From Apostichopus japonicus (taxonomy: Eukaryota > Echinodermata > Holothuroidea > Aspidochirotida > Stichopodidae), in contig NC_092571.1 in NCBI RefSeq assembly GCF_037975245.1, positions 6,036,001 to 6,100,000 on the forward strand: a stretch of DNA of 64,000 nt, in the 5' to 3' direction. Under the pieces are notes generated by a model that saw only the letters and a list, made by a program, of their open reading frames with translations, had not been told where the DNA came from and did no database searches. A program made the position numbers and the translations under genes. Below are positions 41,825 through 55,314 of this stretch, piece by piece; position 1 is the stretch's first letter; each line of letters opens with the position of its first letter.

Positions 41825-44800
41825 ACATTCGATTGATCGGTACCGAACATTCTATTGATCTGTAACGCACATTCGATTGATCGGTACCGCACATTCGATT
41901 CATCGGTACCGCACATTCGATTAATCGGTACCGCACATTCGATTGATCGGTACCAAACATTCGATTGATCGGTACCGCACATTCGATTGATCGGTAACGA
42001 ACATTCGATTGATCGGTACCGCACATTCGATTGATCGGTACCGAACATTCGATTGATCAATACCGCACATTCGATTGATCGGTACCGAATATTCGATTGA
42101 TCGGTACCGCACATTCGATTGATCGGTACCGCACATTCGATTAATCGGTACCGCACATTCGATTGATCGGTACCGAACATTCGATTGATCAATACCGCAC
42201 ATTCGATTGATCGGTACCGCACATTCGATTGTTCGGTACCGCACATTCGATTGTTCGGTACCGCACATTCGATTGATCCGTATCGAACATTCGATTGATC
42301 GGTACCGCACATTCGATTGATCGGTACCGCACATTCGATTGATCAATACCGCACATTCGATTGATCGGTACCGAACATTCGATTGATCGGGATCGCACAT
42401 TCGATTGATCGGTACCGAACATTCGATTGATCGGTACAGCACATTTGATTGATCGGTACGGAATATTCGATTGATCAATATCGCACATTCGATTGATCGG
42501 TACCGCACATTCGATTCATCGGTACCGCACATTCGATTGATCGGTACCGCACATTCGATTGATCGGTACCGCACATTCGATTGATCGGTAACGAACATTC
42601 GATTGATCGGTATTGAACATTCGATTGATCGGTAGCGATCATTCGATTGATCGGTACCGAACATTCGATTGATCGGTACCGAACATTCGATTGATCGGTA
42701 CCGAACATTCGATTGATCGGTACCGAACATTCGATAGATCGGTACCGCACATTCGATTGATCGGTATCGAACATTCGATTGATCGGTACCGCACAATCGA
42801 TTGATCGGTACCGAACATTCGATTGATCGGTACTGAACATTCGATTGATCAATACCGCACATTCGATTGATCGGTAACGAACATTCGATTGATCGGTATC
42901 GAACATTCGATTGATCGGTACCGCACAATCGATTGATCGGTACCGAACATTCGATTGATCGGTACTGAACATTCGATTGATCAATACCGCACATTCGATT
43001 GATCGGTAACGAACATTCGATTGATCGGTACCACACATTCGATTGATCGGTAACGAACATTCGATTGATCGGTACCGCACATTCGATTGATCGGTACCGA
43101 ACATTCGATTGATCAATACCGCACATTCGATTGATCGGTACCGCACATTCGATTGTTCGGTACCGCACATTCGATTGTTCGGTACCGCACGTGCGATTGA
43201 TCCGTATCGAACATTCGATTGATCGGTACCGCACATTCGATTGATCGGTACCGCACATTCGATTAATCGGAACCGCACATTCGATTGATCGGTACCGAAC
43301 ATTCGATTGATCAATACCGCACATTCGATTGATCGGTACCGCACATTCGATTGATCGGTACCGAACATTCGATTGATCGAGATCGCACATTCGATTGATC
43401 GGTACCGCACATTCGATTGATCGGTACGGTACCGAACATTCGATTGTTCGGTATCGCACATTAGTTGATCGGTACCGCACATTCGATTGATCGGTACCGC
43501 ACATTCGATTGATCGGTACCGCACATTCGATTAATCGGTACCGCACATTCGATTGATCGGTACCGCACATTCGATTGATCGGTACCGAACATTCGATTGA
43601 TCGGTAACGCACATTCGATTGATCGGTACCGAACATTCGATTGATCGGTACCGAACATTCGATTGATCGGTAACGCACATTCGATTGATCGGTACCGCAC
43701 ATTCGATTGATCGGTACCGAACATTCGATTGATCGGTACCGAACATTCGATTGATCGGTACCGATCATTCGATTGATCGGTACCGCACATTCGATTGATC
43801 GGTACCGCACATTCGATTCATCGGTACCGCACATTCGATTGATCGGTACCGCACATTCGATTGATCGGTACCGCACATTCGATTGATCGGTACCGAACAT
43901 TCGATTGATCGGTAACGCACATTCGATTGATCAGTACCGAACATTCGATTGATCGGTACCGAACATTCGATTGATCGGTAACGCACATTCGATTGATCGG
44001 TACCGCACATTCGATTGATCGGTACCGAACATTCGATTGATCAATACCGCACATTCGATTGATCGGTACCGAACATTCGATTGATCGGTACAGCACATTC
44101 GACTGATCGGTACCGAACATTCGATTGATGTGTACCGCATATATGATTGATCGGTACCGCACATTCGATTGATCAGTACCGAACATTCGATTGATCGGTA
44201 GCGAACATTCTATTGATCGGTACCGAACATTCGATTGATCGGTACCGCACATTCGATTCATCGGTACGGTACCGAACATTCGATTGTTCGGTATCGCACA
44301 TTAGTTGATCGGTAACGCACATTCGATTGATGTGTACCGCATATATGATTGATCGGTACCGCACATTCGATTGATCAGTACCGAACATTCGATTGATCGG
44401 TACCGAACATTCTATTGATCAGTAACGCACATTCGATTGATCGGTACCGCACATTCGATTGTTCGGTATTGCACATTCGATTGATCGGTATCGAACATTC
44501 TATTGATCGGTACCGAACATTCGATTGATCGGTACCGCACATTCGATTCATCGGTACGGTACCGCACATTCGATTGTTCGGTATCGCACATTAGTTGATC
44601 GGTAACGCACATTCGATTGATGTGTACCGCACATATGATTGATCGGTACCGCACATTCGATTGATCGGTACCGTACATTCGATTAATCGGTACCGCATAT
44701 TCGATTGTTCGGTACCGCACATTCGAATGATCAATACCGCACATTCGATTGATCGGTACCGCACATTCGATTGATCGGTACCGAACATTCGATTGATCAA

Positions 44801-45132
44801 TATCGCACATTCGATTGATCGGTACCGAACATTCGATTGATCGGTACCGAACATTCGATTCATCTTTACCGCACATTCGATTGATCGGTACCGCACATTC
44901 GATTGATCGGTAACGAACATTCGATTGATCGGTACCGCACATTCGATTGATCGGTACCGAACATTCGATTGATCAATACCGCACATTCCATTGATCGGTA
45001 CCGAACATTCGATTGATCAATACCGCACATTCGATTGATCGGTACCGCACATTCGATTGATCGGTACCGAATATTCGATTGATCGGTACCGCACATTCGA
45101 TTGATCGGTACCGCACATTCGATTGATCGGTA
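41825..45132 (+). repeat. 3.3-kb segment duplicated at +7,500 bp (left copy)
   Basis: Line-by-line comparison with 49,325-52,632 shows identity over 3,308 bp apart from four substitutions I noticed: 43,191 (G vs A), 43,423 (G vs C), 43,497 (C vs T) and 44,421 (A vs C). Edges are the mismatch at 41,824/49,324 and the split after 45,132/52,632. Confidence 0.9.
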
Positions 45133-45572
45133 CCGATCATTCGATTGATCGGTACCGAACATTCGATTGATCAATATCGCACATTCGATTGATCGGTAAC
45201 GAACATTCGATTGATCAATACCGCACATTCGATTGATCGGTACCGCACATTCGATTGTTCGGTACCGCACATTCGATTGATCCGTATCGAACATTCGATT
45301 GATCGGTACCGCACATTCGATTGATCGGTACCGCACATTCGATTGATCAATACCGCACATTCGATTGATCGGTACCGCACATTCGATTGATCGGTACCGC
45401 ACATTCGATTGATCGGTACCGCACATTCGATTGATCGGTACCGAACATTCGATTGATCGGTACCGCACATTCGATTGATCGGTACCGACCATTCGATTGA
45501 TCGGTACCGCACAATCGATTGATCGGTACCGAACATTCGATTGATCGGTACTGAACATTCGATTGATCAATA

Positions 45573-48230
45573 CCGATCATTCGATTGATCGGTAACGAAC
45601 ATTCGATTGATCGGTACCGAACATTCGATTGATCGGTACCGAACATTCGATTGATCGGTACCGCACATTCGATTGATCGGTACCGAACATTCGATTGATC
45701 AATACCGCACATTCGATTGATCGGTACCGCACATTCGATTGTTCGGTACCGCACATTCGATTGTTCGGTACCGCACATTCGATTGATCCGTATCGAACAT
45801 TCGATTGATCGGTACCGCACATTCGATTGATCGGTACCGCACATTCGATTGATCAATACCGCACATTCGATTGATCGGTACCGCACATTCGATTGATCGG
45901 TACCGAACATTCGATTGATCGGGATCGCACATTCGATTGATCGGTACCGAACATTCGATTGATCGGTACAGCACATTTGATTGATCGGTACGGAATATTC
46001 GATTGATCAATATCGCACATTCGATTGATCGGTACCGCACATTCGATTCATCGGTACCGCACATTCGATTGATCGGTACCGCACATTCGATTGATCGGTA
46101 CCGCACATTCGATTGATCGGTAACGAACATTCGATTGATCGGTATTGAACATTCGATTGATCGGTAGCGATCATTCGATTGATCGGTACCGAACATTCGA
46201 TTGATCGGTACCGAACATTCGATTGATCGGTACCGAACATTCGATTGATCGGTACCGAACATTCGATAGATCGGTACCGCACATTCGATTGATCGGTATC
46301 GAACATTCGATTGATCGGTACCGCACAATCGATTGATCGGTACCGAACATTCGATTGATCGGTACTGAACATTCGATTGATCAATACCGCACATTCGATT
46401 GATCGGTAACGAACATTCGATTGATCGGTATCGAACATTCGATTGATCGGTACCGCACAATCGATTGATCGGTACCGAACATTCGATTGATCGGTACTGA
46501 ACATTCGATTGATCAATACCGCACATTCGATTGATCAGTAACGAACATTCGATTGATCGGTACCACACATTCGATTGATCGGTAACGAACATTCGATTGA
46601 TCGGTACCGAACATTCGATTGATCAATACCGCACATTCGATTGATCGGTACCGCACATTCGATTGATCGGTACCGAACATTCGATTGATCGAGATCGCAC
46701 ATTCGATTGATCGGTACCGCACATTCGATTGATCGGTACGGTACCGAACATTCGATTGTTCGGTATCGCACATTAGTTGATCGGTAACGCACATTCGATT
46801 GATCAGTACCGAACATTCGATTGATCGGTACCGAACATTCTATTGATCCGTAACGCACATTCGATTGATCGGTACCGTACATTCGATTGTTCGGTACCGC
46901 ACATTCGATTGATCGGTATCGAACATTCTATTGATCGGTACCGAACATTCGATTGATCGGTACCGCACATTCGATTCATCGGTACGGTACCGAACATTCG
47001 ATTGTTCGGTATCGCACATTAGTTGATCGGTAACTCACATTCGATTGATGTGTACCGCACATATGATTGATCGGTACCGCACATTCGATTGATCGGTACC
47101 GTACATTCGATTGATCGGTACCGCATATTCGATTGTTCGGTACCGCACATTCGATTGATCAATACCACACATTCGATTGATCGGTACCGCACATTCGATT
47201 GATCGGTACCGAACATTCGATTGATCAATATCGCACATTCGATTGATCGGTACCGAACATTCGATTGATCGGTACCGAACATTCGATTCATCTTTACCGC
47301 ACATTCGAATGATCGGTACCGCACATTCGATTGATCGGTACCGCACATTCGACTGTTCGGTACCGCACATTCGATTGATCGGTATCGAACATTCGATTGA
47401 TCGGTACCGCACATTCGATTGATCGGTACCGCACATATAATTGATCGGTACCGCACATTCGATTGATCGGTACCGCACATTCGATTAATTGGTACCGCAC
47501 ATTCGATTGATCGGTACCGAACATTCGATTGATCGGTACAGCACATTTGATTGATCGGTACGGAATATTCGATTGATCAATATCGCACATTCGATTGATC
47601 GGTACCGAACATTCGATTGATCGGTACCGAACATTCGATACATCGGTACCGCACATTCGAATGATCAGTACCGCACATTCGATTGATCGGTACCGCACAT
47701 TCGACTGTTCGGTACCGCACATTCGATTGATCGGTATCGAACATTCGATTGATCGGTACCGCACATTCGATTGATCGGTACCGCACATATAATTGATCGG
47801 TACCGCACATTCGATTGATCGGTACCGTACATTCGATTAATTGGTACCGCACATTCGATTGATCGGTACCGAACATTCGATTGATCGGTACAGCACATTC
47901 GATTGATCGGTACCGAACATTCGGTTGATGTGTACCGCATATATGATTGATCGGTACCGCACATTCGATTGATCGGTACCGAACATTCGATTGATCGGTA
48001 CCGAACATTCGATTGAACGGTACCGAACATTCGATTGATCGGTACCGAACATTCGATCGATCGGTACCAAATATTCGATTGATCAATACCGCACATTCGA
48101 TCGATCGGTACCGAACATTCGATTGATCAATATCGCACATTCGATTGATCGGTACCGAACATTCGATTGATCGGTAACGCACATTCGATTGATCGGTACC
48201 GCACATTCGATTGATCGGTACCGAACATTC
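45573..48230 (+). repeat. 2.7-kb segment duplicated at +9,742 bp (left copy)
   Basis: Matches 55,315-57,972 with about half a dozen substitutions noticed: a CATTCG/CATTTG difference near 45,958, GCACATT/GCTCATT near 46,968, ATTGAT/ATTAAT near 47,112, CCGTAC/CCGCAC near 47,828, and ATCGATCG/ATTGATCG near 48,057. It includes the closely spaced markers 46,774 and 47,020 (246 bp), matching 56,516 and 56,762. Confidence 0.87.
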
Positions 48231-50071
48231 TATTGATCTGTAACGCACATTCGATTGATCGGTACCGCACATTCGATTCATCGGTACCGCACATTCGATT
48301 AATCGGTACCGCACATTCGATTGATCGGTACCAAACATTCGATTGATCGGTACCGCACATTCGATTGATCGGTAACGAACATTCGATTGATCGGTACCGC
48401 ACATTCGATTGATCGGTACCGAACATTCGATTGATCAATACCGCACATTCGATTGATCGGTACCGAATATTCGATTGATCGGTACCGCACATTCGATTGA
48501 TCGGTACCGCACATTCGATTAATCGGTACCGCACATTCGATTGATCGGTACCGAACATTCGATTGATCAATACCGCACATTCGATTGATCGGTACCGCAC
48601 ATTCGATTGTTCGGTACCGCACATTCGATTGTTCGGTACCGCACATTCGATTGATCCGTATCGAACATTCGATTGATCGGTACCGCACATTCGATTGATC
48701 GGTACCGCACATTCGATTGATCAATACCGCACATTCGATTGATCGGTACCGAACATTCGATTGATCGGGATCGCACATTCGATTGATCGGTACCGAACAT
48801 TCGATTGATCGGTACAGCACATTTGATTGATCGGTACGGAATATTCGATTGATCAATATCGCACATTCGATTGATCGGTACCGCACATTCGATTCATCGG
48901 TACCGCACATTCGATTGATCGGTACCGCACATTCGATTGATCGGTACCGAACATTCGATTGATCGGGATCGCACATTCGATTGATCGGTACCGAACATTC
49001 GATTGATCGGTACAGCACATTCGATTGATCGGTACCGAACATTCGGTTGATGTGTACCGCATATATGATTGATCGGTACCGCACATTCGATTGATCGGTA
49101 CCGAACATTCGATTGATCGGTACCGAACATTCGATTGAACGGTACCGAACATTCGATTGATCGGTACCGAACATTCGATCGATCGGTACCAAATATTCGA
49201 TTGATCAATACCGCACATTCGATCGATCGGTACCGAACATTCGATTGATCAATATCGCACATTCGATTGATCGGTACCGAACATTCGATTGATCGGTAAC
49301 GCACATTCGATTGATCGGTACCGCACATTCGATTGATCGGTACCGAACATTCTATTGATCTGTAACGCACATTCGATTGATCGGTACCGCACATTCGATT
49401 CATCGGTACCGCACATTCGATTAATCGGTACCGCACATTCGATTGATCGGTACCAAACATTCGATTGATCGGTACCGCACATTCGATTGATCGGTAACGA
49501 ACATTCGATTGATCGGTACCGCACATTCGATTGATCGGTACCGAACATTCGATTGATCAATACCGCACATTCGATTGATCGGTACCGAATATTCGATTGA
49601 TCGGTACCGCACATTCGATTGATCGGTACCGCACATTCGATTAATCGGTACCGCACATTCGATTGATCGGTACCGAACATTCGATTGATCAATACCGCAC
49701 ATTCGATTGATCGGTACCGCACATTCGATTGTTCGGTACCGCACATTCGATTGTTCGGTACCGCACATTCGATTGATCCGTATCGAACATTCGATTGATC
49801 GGTACCGCACATTCGATTGATCGGTACCGCACATTCGATTGATCAATACCGCACATTCGATTGATCGGTACCGAACATTCGATTGATCGGGATCGCACAT
49901 TCGATTGATCGGTACCGAACATTCGATTGATCGGTACAGCACATTTGATTGATCGGTACGGAATATTCGATTGATCAATATCGCACATTCGATTGATCGG
50001 TACCGCACATTCGATTCATCGGTACCGCACATTCGATTGATCGGTACCGCACATTCGATTGATCGGTACCG
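47847..50071 (+). repeat. 1,122-bp tandem duplication without a marker
   Basis: 47,847-48,949 matches 48,969-50,071 at 1,122 bp, exactly 51 monomers with no marker in the unit. Shared diagnostics are GGTACAGCAC, CATTCGGTTGATGTG, ATTGAACGG and GGTACCAAATATTCG. It overlaps the start of the right-hand 7,500-bp copy, so the two events are nested. Confidence 0.87.
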
Positions 50072-52632
50072 CACATTCGATTGATCGGTAACGAACATTC
50101 GATTGATCGGTATTGAACATTCGATTGATCGGTAGCGATCATTCGATTGATCGGTACCGAACATTCGATTGATCGGTACCGAACATTCGATTGATCGGTA
50201 CCGAACATTCGATTGATCGGTACCGAACATTCGATAGATCGGTACCGCACATTCGATTGATCGGTATCGAACATTCGATTGATCGGTACCGCACAATCGA
50301 TTGATCGGTACCGAACATTCGATTGATCGGTACTGAACATTCGATTGATCAATACCGCACATTCGATTGATCGGTAACGAACATTCGATTGATCGGTATC
50401 GAACATTCGATTGATCGGTACCGCACAATCGATTGATCGGTACCGAACATTCGATTGATCGGTACTGAACATTCGATTGATCAATACCGCACATTCGATT
50501 GATCGGTAACGAACATTCGATTGATCGGTACCACACATTCGATTGATCGGTAACGAACATTCGATTGATCGGTACCGCACATTCGATTGATCGGTACCGA
50601 ACATTCGATTGATCAATACCGCACATTCGATTGATCGGTACCGCACATTCGATTGTTCGGTACCGCACATTCGATTGTTCGGTACCGCACATGCGATTGA
50701 TCCGTATCGAACATTCGATTGATCGGTACCGCACATTCGATTGATCGGTACCGCACATTCGATTAATCGGAACCGCACATTCGATTGATCGGTACCGAAC
50801 ATTCGATTGATCAATACCGCACATTCGATTGATCGGTACCGCACATTCGATTGATCGGTACCGAACATTCGATTGATCGAGATCGCACATTCGATTGATC
50901 GGTACCGCACATTCGATTGATCCGTACGGTACCGAACATTCGATTGTTCGGTATCGCACATTAGTTGATCGGTACCGCACATTCGATTGATCGGTATCGC
51001 ACATTCGATTGATCGGTACCGCACATTCGATTAATCGGTACCGCACATTCGATTGATCGGTACCGCACATTCGATTGATCGGTACCGAACATTCGATTGA
51101 TCGGTAACGCACATTCGATTGATCGGTACCGAACATTCGATTGATCGGTACCGAACATTCGATTGATCGGTAACGCACATTCGATTGATCGGTACCGCAC
51201 ATTCGATTGATCGGTACCGAACATTCGATTGATCGGTACCGAACATTCGATTGATCGGTACCGATCATTCGATTGATCGGTACCGCACATTCGATTGATC
51301 GGTACCGCACATTCGATTCATCGGTACCGCACATTCGATTGATCGGTACCGCACATTCGATTGATCGGTACCGCACATTCGATTGATCGGTACCGAACAT
51401 TCGATTGATCGGTAACGCACATTCGATTGATCAGTACCGAACATTCGATTGATCGGTACCGAACATTCGATTGATCGGTAACGCACATTCGATTGATCGG
51501 TACCGCACATTCGATTGATCGGTACCGAACATTCGATTGATCAATACCGCACATTCGATTGATCGGTACCGAACATTCGATTGATCGGTACAGCACATTC
51601 GACTGATCGGTACCGAACATTCGATTGATGTGTACCGCATATATGATTGATCGGTACCGCACATTCGATTGATCAGTACCGAACATTCGATTGATCGGTA
51701 GCGAACATTCTATTGATCGGTACCGAACATTCGATTGATCGGTACCGCACATTCGATTCATCGGTACGGTACCGAACATTCGATTGTTCGGTATCGCACA
51801 TTAGTTGATCGGTAACGCACATTCGATTGATGTGTACCGCATATATGATTGATCGGTACCGCACATTCGATTGATCAGTACCGAACATTCGATTGATCGG
51901 TACCGAACATTCTATTGATCCGTAACGCACATTCGATTGATCGGTACCGCACATTCGATTGTTCGGTATTGCACATTCGATTGATCGGTATCGAACATTC
52001 TATTGATCGGTACCGAACATTCGATTGATCGGTACCGCACATTCGATTCATCGGTACGGTACCGCACATTCGATTGTTCGGTATCGCACATTAGTTGATC
52101 GGTAACGCACATTCGATTGATGTGTACCGCACATATGATTGATCGGTACCGCACATTCGATTGATCGGTACCGTACATTCGATTAATCGGTACCGCATAT
52201 TCGATTGTTCGGTACCGCACATTCGAATGATCAATACCGCACATTCGATTGATCGGTACCGCACATTCGATTGATCGGTACCGAACATTCGATTGATCAA
52301 TATCGCACATTCGATTGATCGGTACCGAACATTCGATTGATCGGTACCGAACATTCGATTCATCTTTACCGCACATTCGATTGATCGGTACCGCACATTC
52401 GATTGATCGGTAACGAACATTCGATTGATCGGTACCGCACATTCGATTGATCGGTACCGAACATTCGATTGATCAATACCGCACATTCCATTGATCGGTA
52501 CCGAACATTCGATTGATCAATACCGCACATTCGATTGATCGGTACCGCACATTCGATTGATCGGTACCGAATATTCGATTGATCGGTACCGCACATTCGA
52601 TTGATCGGTACCGCACATTCGATTGATCGGTA
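49325..52632 (+). repeat. 3.3-kb segment duplicated at -7,500 bp (right copy)
   Basis: Right copy of the segment at 41,825, with the markers at 50,962, 51,802 and 52,092 matching 43,462, 44,302 and 44,592. The sequence between the two copies (45.1-49.3 kb) is different, so this is a dispersed rather than a simple tandem duplication. Confidence 0.9.
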
Positions 52633-54763
52633 GCGAACATTCTATTGATCGGTACCGAACATTCGATTGATCGGTACCGCACATTCGATTCATCGGTACG
52701 GTACCGAACATTCGATTGTTCGGTATCGCACATTAGTTGATCGGTAACGCACATTCGATTGATGTGTACCGCATATATGATTGATCGGTACCGCACATTC
52801 GATTGATCGGTACCGCACATTCGATTGTTCGGTACCGCACATTCGATTGATCCGTATCGAACATTCGATTGATCGGTACCGCACATTCGATTGATCGGTA
52901 CCGCACATTCGATTGATCAATACCGCACATTCGATTGATCGGTACCGCACATTCGATTGATCGGTACCGCACATTCGATTGATCGGTACCGCACATTCGA
53001 TTGATCGGTACCGAACATTCGATTGATCGGTACCGCACATTCGATTGATCGGTACCGACCATTCGATTGATCGGTACCGCACAATCGATTGATCGGTACC
53101 GAACATTCGATTGATCGGTACTGAACATTCGATTGATCAATACCGATCATTCGATTGATCGGTAACGAACATTCGATTGATCGGTACCGCATATTCGATT
53201 GATCGGTACCGAACATTCGATTGATCAATACCGCACTTTCGATTGATCGGTACCGAACATTCGATTGATCGGTATAGAACATTCGATTCATCGGTAACGC
53301 ACATTCGATTGATCGGTACCGAACATTCGATTGATCGGTACAGCACATTCGACTGATCGGTACCGAACATTCGATTGATGTGTACCGCATATATGATTGA
53401 TCGGTACCGCACATTCGATTGATCAGTACCGAACATTCGATTGATCGGTAGCGAACATTCTATTGATCGGTACCGAACATTCGATTGATCGGTACCGCAC
53501 ATTCGATTCATCGGTACGGTACCGAACATTCGATTGTTCGGTATCGCACATTAGTTGATCGGTAACGCACATTCGATTGATGTGTACCGCATATATGATT
53601 GATCGGTACCGCACATTCGATTGATCAGTACCGAACATTCGATTGATCGGTACCGAACATTCTATTGATCCGTAACGCACATTCGATTGATCGGTACCGC
53701 ACATTCGATTGTTCGGTATTGCACATTCGATTGATCGGTATCGAACATTCTATTGATCGGTACCGAACATTCGATTGATCGGTACCGCACATTCGATTCA
53801 TCGGTACGGTACCGCACATTCGATTGTTCGGTATCGCACATTAGTTGATCGGTAACGCACATTCGATTGATGTGTACCGCACATATGATTGATCGGTACC
53901 GCACATTCGATTGATCGGTACCGTACATTCGATTAATCGGTACCGCATATTCGATTGTTCGGTACCGCACATTCGAATGATCAATACCGCACATTCGATT
54001 GATCGGTACCGCACATTCGATTGATCGGTACCGAACATTCGATTGATCAATATCGCACATTCGATTGATCGGTACCGAACATTCGATTGATCGGTACCGA
54101 ACATTCGATTCATCTTTACCGCACATTCGATTGATCGGTACCGCACATTCGATTGATCGGTAACGAACATTCGATTGATCGGTACCGCACATTCGATTGA
54201 TCGGTACCGAACATTCGATTGATCAATACCGCACATTCCATTGATCGGTACCGAACATTCGATTGATCAATACCGCACATTCGATTGATCGGTACCGCAC
54301 ATTCGATTGATCGGTACCGAATATTCGATTGATCGGTACCGCACATTCGATTGATCGGTACCGCACATTCGATTGATCGGTAGCGAACATTCTATTGATC
54401 GGTACCGAACATTCGATTGATCGGTACCGCACATTCGATTCATCGGTACGGTACCGAACATTCGATTGTTCGGTATCGCACATTAGTTGATCGGTAACGC
54501 ACATTCGATTGATGTGTACCGCATATATGATTGATCGGTACCGCACATTCGATTGATCGGTACCGCACATTCGATTGTTCGGTACCGCACATTCGATTGA
54601 TCCGTATCGAACATTCGATTGATCGGTACCGCACATTCGATTGATCGGTACCGCACATTCGATTGATCAATACCGCACATTCGATTGATCGGTACCGCAC
54701 ATTCGATTGATCGGTACCGCACATTCGATTGATCGGTACCGCACATTCGATTGATCGGTACCG
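51548..54763 (+). repeat. 1,750-bp tandem duplication
   Basis: 51,548-53,013 matches 53,298-54,763. Markers 51,802, 52,092 and 52,734 recur at 53,552, 53,842 and 54,484. 1,750 = 22 x 79 + 12 fits three markers. Copy 1 overlaps the end of the 7,500-bp duplication. Confidence 0.87.
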
Positions 54764-55229
54764 CACATTCGATTGATCGGTACCGAATATTCGATTGATC
54801 GGTACCGCACATTCGATTGATCGGTACCGCACATTCGATTGATCGGTAGCGAACATTCTATTGATCGGTACCGAACATTCGATTGATCGGTACCGCACAT
54901 TCGATTCATCGGTACGGTACCGAACATTCGATTGTTCGGTATCGCACATTAGTTGATCGGTAACGCACATTCGATTGATGTGTACCGCATATATGATTGA
55001 TCGGTACCGCACATTCGATTGATCGGTACCGCACATTCGATTGTTCGGTACCGCACATTCGATTGATCCGTATCGAACATTCGATTGATCGGTACCGCAC
55101 ATTCGATTGATCGGTACCGCACATTCGATTGATCAATACCGCACATTCGATTGATCGGTACCGCACATTCGATTGATCGGTACCGCACATTCGATTGATC
55201 GGTACCGCACATTCGATTGATCGGTACCG
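54271..55229 (+). repeat. 466-bp tandem duplication
   Basis: 54,271-54,763 matches 54,737-55,229, with one marker per unit (54,484 and 54,950; 466 = 22 x 21 + 4). The left edge is a GATCAATACC/GATCGGTACC difference; the right edge is a CCGCAC/CCGAAC difference. Confidence 0.87.
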
Positions 55230-55314
55230 AACATTCGATTGATCGGTACCGCACATTCGATTGATCGGTACCGACCATTCGATTGATCGGTACCGCACAA
55301 TCGATTGATCGGTA

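Noticed and set aside
44720-44735. Possible second inverted monomer (ATTCGAATGATC)
   Set aside because: The flanks are in normal orientation and the difference is a single T to A change in CATTCGATTGATC; it is not a reversed segment.
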